64,000 nucleotides of DNA from assembly GCF_903819435.1 (NCBI RefSeq), contig NZ_CAIJDP010000053.1, forward strand, positions 21,218-85,217. The letters are read 5' to 3'. The notes under the pieces are model-generated. The model made no database searches, had not been told where the DNA came from, and worked only from the letters and a program-made list of their open reading frames with translations. Positions 33,994-44,464 of this stretch are shown here, piece after piece (within the stretch, counting starts at the first letter, position 1; each line of letters begins with the position of its first letter). The stretch is from Flavobacterium salmonis. GTDB taxonomy: Bacteria > Bacteroidota > Bacteroidia > Flavobacteriales > Flavobacteriaceae. The translations under genes were made by a program, and so were the position numbers.

Positions 33994-35130
33994 CTAAAAC
34001 ACTAGATCCCTTAATAATTCTAAAATCTGATTGATTTCTTTTTCTGAATTATAGCTGTGAATACAAAAGCGAAGGCGTTCCTGGCCTTCCGGAACAGTTG
34101 GAGAAAGTATTGCTTTTACATCAAATCCTTTATCCTGTAGTTGCTGTGCTATACGCTTTACATTTTCATTACCTGGAACAATAGCAGATTGAATAGCCGA
34201 TTTACTTCGTACAAAAATTGGTTTTAAACCTAATAAATTTTTCTGCTGATTAAAGCATATGATATTATGACGTAGGTTTTCAATCTTTTTCTTCTCGAAT
34301 TCTAAATGTTGATAAGCCACCAGAATGGTTGCAACAGAATGCGGAGATAAGCCTGTTGTATAAATAAAACTTCGGGCGAAGTTTACAAGATATTCCTTAA
34401 GTTCATTACTTCCTAAAACCACTGCACCGTGACATCCTAATCCTTTTCCAAAAGTTATGATTCGGACAAAAATTCTATTATGTAAATTCAAATATTGTGA
34501 TAAGCCTTCTCCTTTTTCGCCAAAAACGCCAAGAGTGTGTGCTTCGTCAAGAACCAAATAGCAATTATGCTTTTCTGAAAGTTCAACTAATTCTTCCAGA
34601 TTTGGGCTGTCACCATCCATAGAAAAAACAGTTTCAGTAACTATATAGATATTGGTATTGGGAAATTTTAGGATAAGTCGCTCTAAATCTTCAAAATCGT
34701 TATGGTTAAATTTATATGATTTGGCATTTGACATTGATATACCGTCTCGAATAGACGCATGACTTAATTCATCATACAAAATAACGTCGTTTCGTTGCGG
34801 TACAGCGCTAAAGAAACCAACATTGGCATCGTAGCCTGAATTGAAAATTAAAGTCGATTCTGCTTCGTGGAATTCAGCAATAAAAGATTCTGTAATTTGA
34901 TAGAGGGAATAATTGCCGGAAATTAAGCGGGAACCTGTTGCGCCATTTTGAATAATCCCATTTTCGATTAAATAATCATGAGTCAATTTAAAAATACTTT
35001 CAGATTTAGAAAATCCAATATAATCGTTTGAAGAGAAATCCACAAGATTACTAAAACTTGGTAATTGTCTTAACGAATTATTGTGTTTCCGTTTTTCAAG
35101 TTTCTGAATAAGATTTTCGGGTATTTTCAT
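33994..35130 (-). CDS. bioF: 8-amino-7-oxononanoate synthase
   Basis: This 378-residue PLP enzyme condenses pimeloyl thioester with alanine, the first step of biotin ring assembly. The DFSSNDYIGFS block, ATGSRLISGNYSLYQITE, the PLP Asp in LVLDEAHTLGVFGEKG and the Schiff-base Lys in ITFGKGLGCHGA are all present. It is separated from bioD-bioA by the TraB/sigma operon, with all genes on the same strand. A TAACTTTG box at 35135-35142 lies only 4 bases before the ATG, so the message may be nearly leaderless. Confidence 0.95.
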   Translation of the reverse strand: MKIPENLIQKLEKRKHNNSLRQLPSFSNLVDFSSNDYIGFSKSESIFKLTHDYLIENGIIQNGATGSRLISGNYSLYQITESFIAEFHEAESTLIFNSGYDANVGFFSAVPQRNDVILYDELSHASIRDGISMSNAKSYKFNHNDFEDLERLILKFPNTNIYIVTETVFSMDGDSPNLEELVELSEKHNCYLVLDEAHTLGVFGEKGEGLSQYLNLHNRIFVRIITFGKGLGCHGAVVLGSNELKEYLVNFARSFIYTTGLSPHSVATILVAYQHLEFEKKKIENLRHNIICFNQQKNLLGLKPIFVRSKSAIQSAIVPGNENVKRIAQQLQDKGFDVKAILSPTVPEGQERLRFCIHSYNSEKEINQILELLRDLVF

Positions 35131-35134
35131 AAAA

Positions 35135-35142
35135 CAAAGTTA
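35135..35142 (-). promoter_or_regulatory. -7 box immediately before bioF
   Basis: The minus strand reads TAACTTTG, a match to TAnnTTTG, only 4 bases from the bioF ATG. If used, transcription would start at or near the start codon. Confidence 0.4.
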
Positions 35143-35153
35143 TGAAATAATAG

Positions 35154-35696
35154 CTAAATAGAATTTGAGTTCTCCTTCTCAATCCATTTAAAGTTTCCTC
35201 TTTCAGTTGCATCCAATAAATCAATTTTTAATTTGGTTGAAAGGTCCAAAGAAAATTGATAGGCACGCTCTTTAGTTTCAAATTCATACATCTCAAAATG
35301 GCGGTTTTTTACATACCAGAGATTAGTTCCAAAACATGTATTGTTTACTTTAAAAAAAGAAACGTATTCGAATTCTGTTACTTTAGACTCTGTCTTATAT
35401 GAAAAAGGGCCGACAACATATCTTGTTATAATTAAATTCTTATGAAAATCAATTTGTAAATTTCTTACTTGAGAAAACTTCAATCCCGCAACAAAAGACA
35501 TTACACCAATTAGTGCTAAGATACGCATACTGGTAATAAATGTTAAAAGGGAATGGATGTTGTAATTTATAAATATTACAAAAATTACTACAGCTATGGT
35601 AACACTAAAAAATACTGCTGCTATAACTAATTCATACCAACTCCTTTTTGCTTCAAAAACTGAAACGATTGATTCTTCTTTATTATTCATATTCAA
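35154..35696 (-). CDS. two-helix membrane protein of unknown function
   Basis: This 180-residue protein has two membrane segments (about residues 22-46 and 52-72), then a soluble C-terminal part with alternating strands (NLIITRYVVGPFSYKTESKV and FEMYEFETKERAYQF). The pattern resembles PH-like-domain membrane proteins (DUF304-type), but I do not assign it firmly. It lies between the atpC terminator and bioF, 23 bases before bioF. The start could be Met1 or Met3. Confidence 0.6.
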   Translation of the reverse strand: MNMNNKEESIVSVFEAKRSWYELVIAAVFFSVTIAVVIFVIFINYNIHSLLTFITSMRILALIGVMSFVAGLKFSQVRNLQIDFHKNLIITRYVVGPFSYKTESKVTEFEYVSFFKVNNTCFGTNLWYVKNRHFEMYEFETKERAYQFSLDLSTKLKIDLLDATERGNFKWIEKENSNSI

Positions 35697-35705
35697 AAAT
35701 GAAAA

Positions 35706-35729
35706 AAGCCAAACATCTCTGCTTGGCTT
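35706..35729 (-). terminator. intrinsic terminator after atpC
   Basis: AAGCCAA (35706-35712) pairs with TTGGCTT (35723-35729). On the minus strand the stem is followed by TTTTTC. It should end the atpD-atpC message. Confidence 0.7.
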
Positions 35730-35750
35730 CTTTGTTAATTGAAAATTATT

Positions 35751-36032
35751 TTAGTCAACTAAAACAATTACTTTATTGTCTTTCATTTCGATAGTGCCTG
35801 ACGTAATTTCTAATATGTAAGTCTGGTCATTTACTTTCGTGAATTTATTCGCTACATCTTTAGAAAAATTGAAACTTTTAGCTGCAATTTTAATAGTTCC
35901 TTTCTCTAAGATAGAAACAATAGGAGCGTGATTATTCAAAATTTGAAAGCTTCCATTAACCCCAGGCAATGTAACAGATGTTACTTCTCCTGAAAATAAT
36001 TTTGCTTCTGGTGATACTATTTCTAAAATCAT
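35751..36032 (-). CDS. atpC: ATP synthase F1 epsilon subunit
   Basis: This 93-residue protein matches the N-terminal beta-sandwich domain of epsilon (ILEIVSPEAKLFSGEVTSVT, LPGVNGSFQILNNHAPIVS). The C-terminal helical domain of longer homologues is missing, which is normal in Bacteroidota. It sits in the central stalk of F1 and couples rotation to catalysis. It follows atpD by 77 bases; the rest of the ATP synthase operon is elsewhere. Confidence 0.95.
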   Translation of the reverse strand: MILEIVSPEAKLFSGEVTSVTLPGVNGSFQILNNHAPIVSILEKGTIKIAAKSFNFSKDVANKFTKVNDQTYILEITSGTIEMKDNKVIVLVD

Positions 36033-36109
36033 ATTTTTTTAGTTAATAGTTGGTCGTTGATGGTTGATTGTTGTTTTTTAACAACTGACAACTAACAACT
36101 AACAACCAA

Positions 36110-37624
<1,515 letters not shown>

Positions 37625-37682
37625 TTATGTGTTTATTAAATAGCTATTTAAGTTTATCGAAAATACCTCTTTTTTCAGAGCG

Positions 37683-37690
37683 CAAAGATA
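37683..37690 (-). promoter_or_regulatory. -7 promoter box of atpD
   Basis: The minus strand reads TATCTTTG, a match to TAnnTTTG, 61 bases upstream of the atpD ATG. Confidence 0.55.
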
Positions 37691-37855
37691 AATTTTTAAT
37701 ATATAAAATCAATATTTTTTTTAATAAAAAATACTTAGTTTTTGTTATAATTCATAAAACTGATTCTCCAAATACCTAAATTATATAAAATTTGGTATAA
37801 ATTAAAAAAACCACTGCGTTATAAACGAGCGGCTTTCTACTAAAAAAAATTGGCT

Positions 37856-39394
37856 TTATTGTAATGATTTTGGAAATAGGATTTGATAGTTACCTAAATT
37901 AACTGCTTTTATGTTAGAGCCATATTTCAAATTTATGGCTTCAATGAATTTATTTGCAATCAAAGCATATCCTCTTGGCGACGGATGAACTCCGTCTAAA
38001 GAAAAAGCTCCTCCTGTTACAAATGTTGATGTCAGTGTGTAGCTGTCTGCAACAATTCCATTTGTTGTTCCTAATTGCTCCATGATTTTTTTAGTATCAA
38101 CAATTGCTAAATTATTAGTTTCTGCAGCTGTTTTAATGGTTAAGTTGTAAGCAGTAGTAGCGACTTCAATCTCGGCGACTTCACTAGGTAATAAAACATA
38201 TCGGTCAGGTAAAGGAAAAGTAATTCCTAATTGTGATAAAGACGGAGAAGGAGAAGCGATTCCATCAATTGCTGCAGATGGAGCTTTTCCTATTCTGGCA
38301 GAGGCACTTAAGCAAATTAAATCTGTTGGTAAGGTTTGCCTTGCCTTGCCGAAAATTTGCCCCATTACTGTTGCAGTAGTCGCGTCCAAACCTCCTCCCA
38401 TTAAGACAGCTTTTAAACTTGCAGACAAATCAGTTAGGGTTTCATCTACCATAATCATTGGATTGTTGCCAGTTGCCGATAAAAGTTTTATTCTGTCGCC
38501 TTGGCCTAAAAAAGTTAATGCGTTATGTAAAGGGCCGTATAATTGAGTATTAAGATTACTTACGAGATTAACTCCGCTAATGGTCAGATTAGCTTGAGTT
38601 AATTGATTATACTTGATTACATAAAAATAAGGCAGGGTTGTTATGACTGGCAAATTCGCTATAACACCTTTTCTGCCTCCTGTAGTAAGCTGAGTAATTA
38701 GTGCTTTATATGTTGCATCAAAAGTTGCAGGAGGGGTTAAAGGATTTACGGCTGGATCTCCACCAGCAGTTGCATACCCTAATTCATCATTTCCTCCAAT
38801 CCATAAAGAGAAGAAAGTCGGATTCTGACTTAATGCATCTGCTAAAACTGTAGTCGTAGCACTTGAAGCAAAACGAGCAAAATAAGGATTTGCTGTTCCC
38901 GCAGTTATTCCTGCTATGCTACCGTAACCAGGCGCCAGCAAATGGAAACTTTTAGCACCAGGAACTCCTAAATTATTAAATGTTCCAGACAAATGTGCTG
39001 TAACTTCTGTTGTTGGTGTGCCTACAACAGAAACAGGAGTACTGGTAGTAGTATCAAAATACAAACGTGGTGCGGTGATTGCATTACCGCCTAATAACAA
39101 TCCACCGATATTATCATTTGCATAAGGGGTCTTGAATTCTTCTCCTCCAACTAAAGCAAATTGTTGTGCTATAATATTTGGATATGCGCCTTCCTGTCCT
39201 TTAATAAAAAGAGCATTGTCACTAAAACCTGCTGCAAAAGAATCCCCTAGAGCTACATATTTTGAAAAATCTGCTGAACCTGAAGTTAAGGGTAAACCAT
39301 CAGAGGAGTTGGAGTCTTTTATTGTCTCGTCATCACTATTACAAGCTGCAAAGGTTAGTGAAACCAATAACAGCCATTTTAAATTTTTTATCAT
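37856..39394 (-). CDS. GDSL/SGNH-family lipoprotein hydrolase
   Basis: This 512-residue protein is a lipoprotein (MIKNLKWLLLVSLTFAACNS, lipobox FAAC, Cys18). Block I is VALGDSFAAGFS, carrying the nucleophile Ser. Block II contains the oxyanion Gly (NLGVPGAKSFHLLAPGYGS), block III is WIGGNDELGY with Asn, and block V is LDGVHPSPRGYALIANKF with Asp and His. All SGNH residues are present, so it is likely an active esterase or lipase on an outer-membrane surface. It is longer than typical. It lies 69 bases after the TonB-dependent receptor gene on the same strand. Confidence 0.9.
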   Translation of the reverse strand: MIKNLKWLLLVSLTFAACNSDDETIKDSNSSDGLPLTSGSADFSKYVALGDSFAAGFSDNALFIKGQEGAYPNIIAQQFALVGGEEFKTPYANDNIGGLLLGGNAITAPRLYFDTTTSTPVSVVGTPTTEVTAHLSGTFNNLGVPGAKSFHLLAPGYGSIAGITAGTANPYFARFASSATTTVLADALSQNPTFFSLWIGGNDELGYATAGGDPAVNPLTPPATFDATYKALITQLTTGGRKGVIANLPVITTLPYFYVIKYNQLTQANLTISGVNLVSNLNTQLYGPLHNALTFLGQGDRIKLLSATGNNPMIMVDETLTDLSASLKAVLMGGGLDATTATVMGQIFGKARQTLPTDLICLSASARIGKAPSAAIDGIASPSPSLSQLGITFPLPDRYVLLPSEVAEIEVATTAYNLTIKTAAETNNLAIVDTKKIMEQLGTTNGIVADSYTLTSTFVTGGAFSLDGVHPSPRGYALIANKFIEAINLKYGSNIKAVNLGNYQILFPKSLQ

Positions 39395-39463
39395 AATTCG
39401 TATATTTTAAATTATTCCTTGCTAAATTTTTGAACAAGTAAAATAATGGTTGTTGTTTTTTAA

Positions 39464-42304
39464 TTATGGATTAATTGTCCAGGAAACAAAATATTGCTGA
39501 CCGATTGATCCTGAACCAATTACCTGTGTATATTCTTTTCCTCCGATATTTGAAGCGCCTAATTTAAATGTAGATTTTAATTTTGGCATAGAATAATTAA
39601 TTTGTGCATCGATTACTGTGGCCGATTCAATTGTCCCGTCAGCAAAAGTTGATTGCCATTCATATTCGCTATTCCATCTCGCGCTAACATTAAATCCTAA
39701 ATTTTTAAATAATTTTTGGTTTCCGATTGAAGCTTTAAATCTGTGTTTTGGTGTGTTAAAACCAGCTTCAAAACTTGGATCTTCAGACTGATCAAAATCA
39801 AATTGGGCATAATTATAATTTAAACCTAATTCAAAATCTGCAATTATCTTTTTTGATAATCCAATTCCAAATCCAAGTGAATGAATTTCTACACTTGAAT
39901 TTGTATATATTTGATAAGCTCTGTATTCTCCGTTTTGAAGTCCTCGTACTGATTGTGCTCCTGGATCCGTTACAGGAAAGGAAATTGGTAAGTTTGGATT
40001 GTCTTGTGCTGTTCCATAATATGTAGAAACAACATTAAGGTTGCCAATAAAATCGTTATAAATGTTATAGTACCCATTAAGATCTATTGAAATATCTTCA
40101 TAAACCGAACGGTATCCTAATTCAAATGCTTTTACCTGTTCCGGTTTTACAAAATTAGCTCTTGTTTTTCTTAATAGTTTTGCGGCTTCAACAGGATTTG
40201 TTCCTGCCATTGCGCTAAAAGCTTCAACTGAACTTGCAAGATAGGAGTTTTTATAAGCGTCTTCTCCTGTCATAATTTTGGTTGGGCTATTGTTGACATT
40301 ATAGCTTTGGCCTTCTGCGCTAAGGGTAAAAGTTTCGCTAAATCTTGTCAGGTTGTCTGGGGCTGAACCGATTAATACGGCCCGGCCTATATTAAATCCA
40401 ATATATTGATCCTGTGTAGTAGGGTTTCTGAAACCTGTCTGGAAAGACGCTCTGAAATTGTGATTTTTCTTTTCACCTCCTGAATATACAAAAGATAATC
40501 TTGGAGAATAATTTCCGTCAAAATTTTTAGATTTGTCATAACGAATAGATCCTGTAAATTTTAATCTGTCATCAAGAAATCTTTTTGTTAATTGAGTATA
40601 AGCACCATATTCGTTATAGTTGATTGGTCCGTCTGCATCTGTATAAATTCTGCCATGAGAATTTAATTCGTATAATCTGTATGATCCTCCTACCTGAATT
40701 TCTGCAAATTTGATGAGATCTTTAAAATTATAATTTGCATCAGAATGATAAATTTTTGAGTTATCAACCAGTTTTGATCCAGATAGAACGCTTTCGTCAT
40801 TAATGACCTGATTAAATGCATTTTGAAATGCTGTTGTTCCAGGTAAAAAGCGTCCGGTATCAGCGGTTGCTCTTGCAGCTGCGTGCGCTTGTTGTGGTGT
40901 CATGCCCCCTAAAGTTCCCTGTATGTAAGCACCTGCATACTGTCCAAACCATGTATTGTCATCTTTCCATTTTCTGTTCACATTAATTCCTGTAAAAATC
41001 ATATCATAGGAGTTTCCTCCATCTTCTGTGGTCATGTATCCTCTTAGGAAAAAATTCTTTCCTTTAAACTCTAATTTATGCTGTTGCATAAAAAAATTAT
41101 TTAAGTAATATCTATTGGCTCCCTGATATACTGCGTTTCCAAAACCAAATTTGCTTTGCCAGATAATTTCTAATCTTTCGTCCCCAAAAGGTCTTCCATG
41201 AAAAGAAAAGTCGATTTTAGTGTTTCCGGCTTTGTTGTTTGTAAGGTCTGTTTCATTATATCCTGTTCTGCTCACATTGCTGTTTGGTAAAAGATTAACT
41301 GCTCCGGCTGGTATGATGCCTAATGCTGCTAATCTTTGTCCTACCCCTTTAATGTTTGTGGTGGCCTCATCTCCATACACGTTTATACCGTCATAATTTG
41401 GGTTTGTTCTGTCTATGCCTCCTATTGTTTTGTCGTTATAATCCGTTGCGTACCAATCAGTGGCTTCCATATAGGTGAAATTTGCTTTAGCAGCAAAATA
41501 TTTATTAAAAGCGTGTGCGAATCGCAATCCTAAATCGTAATAATTATTTGTTCCTGCTGCATCCTGAGAAGTCATTCCGTATTTAAAATAAGCCGAAACT
41601 CCCTGATGGGTAAATGGGCTTTTACTATTCATAAACAAAATTCCATTAAAGGCATTTGCACCATATAATGCAGATGAAGCACCTGGCAGTAATTCAACAC
41701 TCTGGACGTCAATCTCTGATACCCCAATCATATTTCCTAAAACGAAATTTAGAAGTGGGGATGAGTTGTCCATTCCGTCAACCAATTGGAGGAAACGTGT
41801 ATTGGCCACTGTGGCAAACCCTCTTGTGTTAACGGATTTAAAAGTCATACTACTGGTATTCATCTGTACCTCTTTTAAATTTTCCAAACCATCATAAAAA
41901 GAAGGAGAAGCGGTTTTTTTAATATCCTGAATCCCCATTCTTTCGATGGTTACGGGAGATTCTAATATGCGTTCGGGTGTTCGGGATGCCGAAACAACTA
42001 TTTCATCCAATTTGGTTTCTTCATTTTTTAAAATCACATCTGCTTTTTGATTCAACGAAGTAATGTTGATTGTTTTAGATTCAAAACCAACTGCCGATAT
42101 TTTGATTGTAAAGGGAGGTTTCGATGGAGTATTTAACTTAAATGTACCGTCAAAATCGGTAGAAGTTCCACTTGAGCTTCCAACAACAGTAATATTAGCT
42201 CCTGGAATTGATTGTTTGTTGGTATCTGTAACAGTACCACTAATTGTATTCTGCGAAAAAGATAATCCGCTGATAAACAACATTATTAGTAAATATGCTC
42301 TCAT
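39464..42304 (-). CDS. TonB-dependent receptor
   Basis: This 946-residue outer-membrane receptor has a signal peptide (MRAYLLIMLFISGLSFSQ), then a carboxypeptidase-regulatory-like beta-sandwich (TISGTVTDTNKQSIPGANIT, about residues 20-105). The plug follows (VVSASRTPERILESPVTIER, about 108-240), then a 22-stranded barrel. It should take up a large substrate across the outer membrane using TonB energy. The substrate is not evident. The SusC tag and SusD partner are absent, so it is not a standard SusCD pair; the companion downstream is a GDSL lipoprotein, which suggests an ester-containing substrate. Confidence 0.93.
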   Translation of the reverse strand: MRAYLLIMLFISGLSFSQNTISGTVTDTNKQSIPGANITVVGSSSGTSTDFDGTFKLNTPSKPPFTIKISAVGFESKTINITSLNQKADVILKNEETKLDEIVVSASRTPERILESPVTIERMGIQDIKKTASPSFYDGLENLKEVQMNTSSMTFKSVNTRGFATVANTRFLQLVDGMDNSSPLLNFVLGNMIGVSEIDVQSVELLPGASSALYGANAFNGILFMNSKSPFTHQGVSAYFKYGMTSQDAAGTNNYYDLGLRFAHAFNKYFAAKANFTYMEATDWYATDYNDKTIGGIDRTNPNYDGINVYGDEATTNIKGVGQRLAALGIIPAGAVNLLPNSNVSRTGYNETDLTNNKAGNTKIDFSFHGRPFGDERLEIIWQSKFGFGNAVYQGANRYYLNNFFMQQHKLEFKGKNFFLRGYMTTEDGGNSYDMIFTGINVNRKWKDDNTWFGQYAGAYIQGTLGGMTPQQAHAAARATADTGRFLPGTTAFQNAFNQVINDESVLSGSKLVDNSKIYHSDANYNFKDLIKFAEIQVGGSYRLYELNSHGRIYTDADGPINYNEYGAYTQLTKRFLDDRLKFTGSIRYDKSKNFDGNYSPRLSFVYSGGEKKNHNFRASFQTGFRNPTTQDQYIGFNIGRAVLIGSAPDNLTRFSETFTLSAEGQSYNVNNSPTKIMTGEDAYKNSYLASSVEAFSAMAGTNPVEAAKLLRKTRANFVKPEQVKAFELGYRSVYEDISIDLNGYYNIYNDFIGNLNVVSTYYGTAQDNPNLPISFPVTDPGAQSVRGLQNGEYRAYQIYTNSSVEIHSLGFGIGLSKKIIADFELGLNYNYAQFDFDQSEDPSFEAGFNTPKHRFKASIGNQKLFKNLGFNVSARWNSEYEWQSTFADGTIESATVIDAQINYSMPKLKSTFKLGASNIGGKEYTQVIGSGSIGQQYFVSWTINP

Positions 42305-42602
42305 TGGTTGGTTATTTGTTAGTTTATATAGCCAAAATACGAATAATTTTGATATTAATAAAAAAACGTTAAAAAAAATTAATATTTATCATAATATTGA
42401 TAGTTATTTTAACTATTTGATATGGTCATTTATTAAATTTAAATCAAGAAACTAACTCGAATAAAACAAAATAGTATGCATACATAATAATTTTAAGAAA
42501 AAAAATGCATTTATCTTAAAAATTCAAGGAAGGATAAAAAAATTGTCAATAAAAAAAGCGAGATGTAAATCTCGCTTTAATATTTGTTTGCTTTATTAAA
42601 AA
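42305..42602. other. intergenic region between the receptor gene and glmS
   Basis: This 298-base gap is extremely AT-rich. It holds upstream sequence of the receptor gene and the glmS terminator at 42555-42578. I see no gene. Confidence 0.5.
42555..42578 (-). terminator. intrinsic terminator after glmS
   Basis: AAAGCGAGAT (42555-42564) pairs perfectly with ATCTCGCTTT (42569-42578) around GTAA. On the minus strand it is followed by TTTTATTG. Confidence 0.85.
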
Positions 42603-44453
42603 TTACTCTACGGTAACTGACTTGGCAAGGTTACGGGGCTGATCAACATTGCATCCTCTCATAACAGCAATGTGATACGATAAAAGTTGTAAAGGGATTG
42701 TCGTAATTAACGGTGATAATGCATCAGAAGTTTCTGGAATTTCAATTACATAATCTGCTAATTCACGAACCTGAGTGTCGCCTTTAGTAACTACGGCAAT
42801 GATTTTGCCGCTTCTGGATTTGATTTCCTGAATGTTGCTTACAATTTTATCATAATGACCTTGTTTAGGCGCAATTACAATAACTGGCATTTGTTCATCT
42901 ATTAAAGCAATTGGTCCGTGTTTCATTTCTGCTGCGGGATATCCTTCAGCATGAATATAGGATATCTCTTTAAGTTTCAATGCTCCTTCAAGGGCGACTG
43001 GAAAATTATAGCCACGTCCTAAATACAAACAGTTTGGTGCATCTTTAAAAGCTGCTGCAATTTCTTTAGCTCTTTCGTTTGTTTCTAATGCTTCAGCTAC
43101 TTTTTCAGGAATAATTTCTAATTCTTGTAAATAGGTATGGAAATCGGTATTTGATAAAGTTCCTTTGGCTTTTCCTAATCTTAAGGCAATCATAGTTAAA
43201 ACTGTGATTTGAGTAGTAAAGGCTTTAGTTGAAGCGACTCCAATTTCAGGTCCGGCATGTGTGTAAGCTCCTGCATGGCTCTCTCTGGAAATTGAGGATC
43301 CCACAACATTACAAACACCAAATACAAAAGCACCATTTTCTTTTGCTAATTTAATAGCTGCCATTGTATCTGCAGTTTCTCCCGATTGAGAAATAGCAAT
43401 GACAACGTCATTTTTATTGATAATTGGATTTCTGTATCTAAATTCAGAAGCATATTCTACTTCTACCGGAATACGGGAGAATTCTTCAAAGATATATTCT
43501 GCAACTAAACCTGCATGCCATGAAGTTCCACATGCTACAATAAGGATACGATTTGCATTTAAGAATTTCTCGATATTGTCTTCAACACCTGCTAATTGAA
43601 CAATTCCTTTATTTGCATTAAGTCTGCCTCTGTAAGTGTCTTTAATTACGCTTGGCTGTTCGTATATTTCTTTTAGCATAAAATGATCGTATCCGCCTTT
43701 TTCAATTTGCTCCAAATTCATTTGAAGTTCCTGGATGTAAGGGTCTACTAAAGAATCATCTTTTATTTTTCTGATCTTAAGTGGTTTGTGTAATCTGATA
43801 TTTGCCATTTCGCCATCTTCTAAATATACTGCATTTGCAGTATATTCTATAAATGGTGAAGCATCAGATGCAATAAAATATTCGCCTTCTCCAACACCAA
43901 TTGCTAATGGGCTTCCAAGCCTGGCGGCAACAATCTCATCAGGATTTTTTTTATCAAAAACAGCGATAGCATATGCACCTACAACCTGATTCAGAGCAAT
44001 TTGAACTGCTTTTCCTAATTTTATCTTTTCGTTTTTCTGAACCTCTTCAATTAAGTTAACCAAAACTTCGGTATCTGTATCAGAGTGAAATATATAACCT
44101 CTTTTTTTTAATTCTTCTTTTAAAGGAGCGTAATTTTCGATTATTCCATTATGGATAATGGCCAACTCTCCTGAATTAGACAAATGGGGGTGTGAATTTA
44201 AATCATTAGGAACTCCATGAGTTGCCCAGCGTGTATGACCAATTCCGATAGTTCCGTTCGTTGTGAAATCTGCTTTTGCTTTTTCCTCAAGATCTGAAAC
44301 TTTTCCTTTTGTTTTACAAAGTTTGATATCTGATTCCTGGTCGTATAGCATTACACCAGCACTATCATATCCTCTGTATTCGAGGCGCTTTAATCCTTTG
44401 ATGACAATAGGATAAGCCTCTCTGTGACCTATATATCCAACAATTCCACACAT
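42603..44453 (-). CDS. glmS: glutamine--fructose-6-phosphate aminotransferase
   Basis: This 616-residue enzyme makes glucosamine-6-phosphate, the entry to peptidoglycan and lipid A. Cys2 is the glutaminase nucleophile (MCGIVGYIGHREAY). The class II glutamine-amidotransferase domain covers about residues 2-230. Two SIS sugar isomerase domains follow, with ACGTSWHAG, AISQSGETADT and the conserved C-terminus LAKSVTVE. It starts 11 bases after the DUF4270 gene stop, so the half-GT5, DUF4270 and glmS genes form one operon. I saw no glmS ribozyme and none is expected in this phylum. Confidence 0.98.
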   Translation of the reverse strand: MCGIVGYIGHREAYPIVIKGLKRLEYRGYDSAGVMLYDQESDIKLCKTKGKVSDLEEKAKADFTTNGTIGIGHTRWATHGVPNDLNSHPHLSNSGELAIIHNGIIENYAPLKEELKKRGYIFHSDTDTEVLVNLIEEVQKNEKIKLGKAVQIALNQVVGAYAIAVFDKKNPDEIVAARLGSPLAIGVGEGEYFIASDASPFIEYTANAVYLEDGEMANIRLHKPLKIRKIKDDSLVDPYIQELQMNLEQIEKGGYDHFMLKEIYEQPSVIKDTYRGRLNANKGIVQLAGVEDNIEKFLNANRILIVACGTSWHAGLVAEYIFEEFSRIPVEVEYASEFRYRNPIINKNDVVIAISQSGETADTMAAIKLAKENGAFVFGVCNVVGSSISRESHAGAYTHAGPEIGVASTKAFTTQITVLTMIALRLGKAKGTLSNTDFHTYLQELEIIPEKVAEALETNERAKEIAAAFKDAPNCLYLGRGYNFPVALEGALKLKEISYIHAEGYPAAEMKHGPIALIDEQMPVIVIAPKQGHYDKIVSNIQEIKSRSGKIIAVVTKGDTQVRELADYVIEIPETSDALSPLITTIPLQLLSYHIAVMRGCNVDQPRNLAKSVTVE

Positions 44454-44464
44454 ATGTTATTTTT

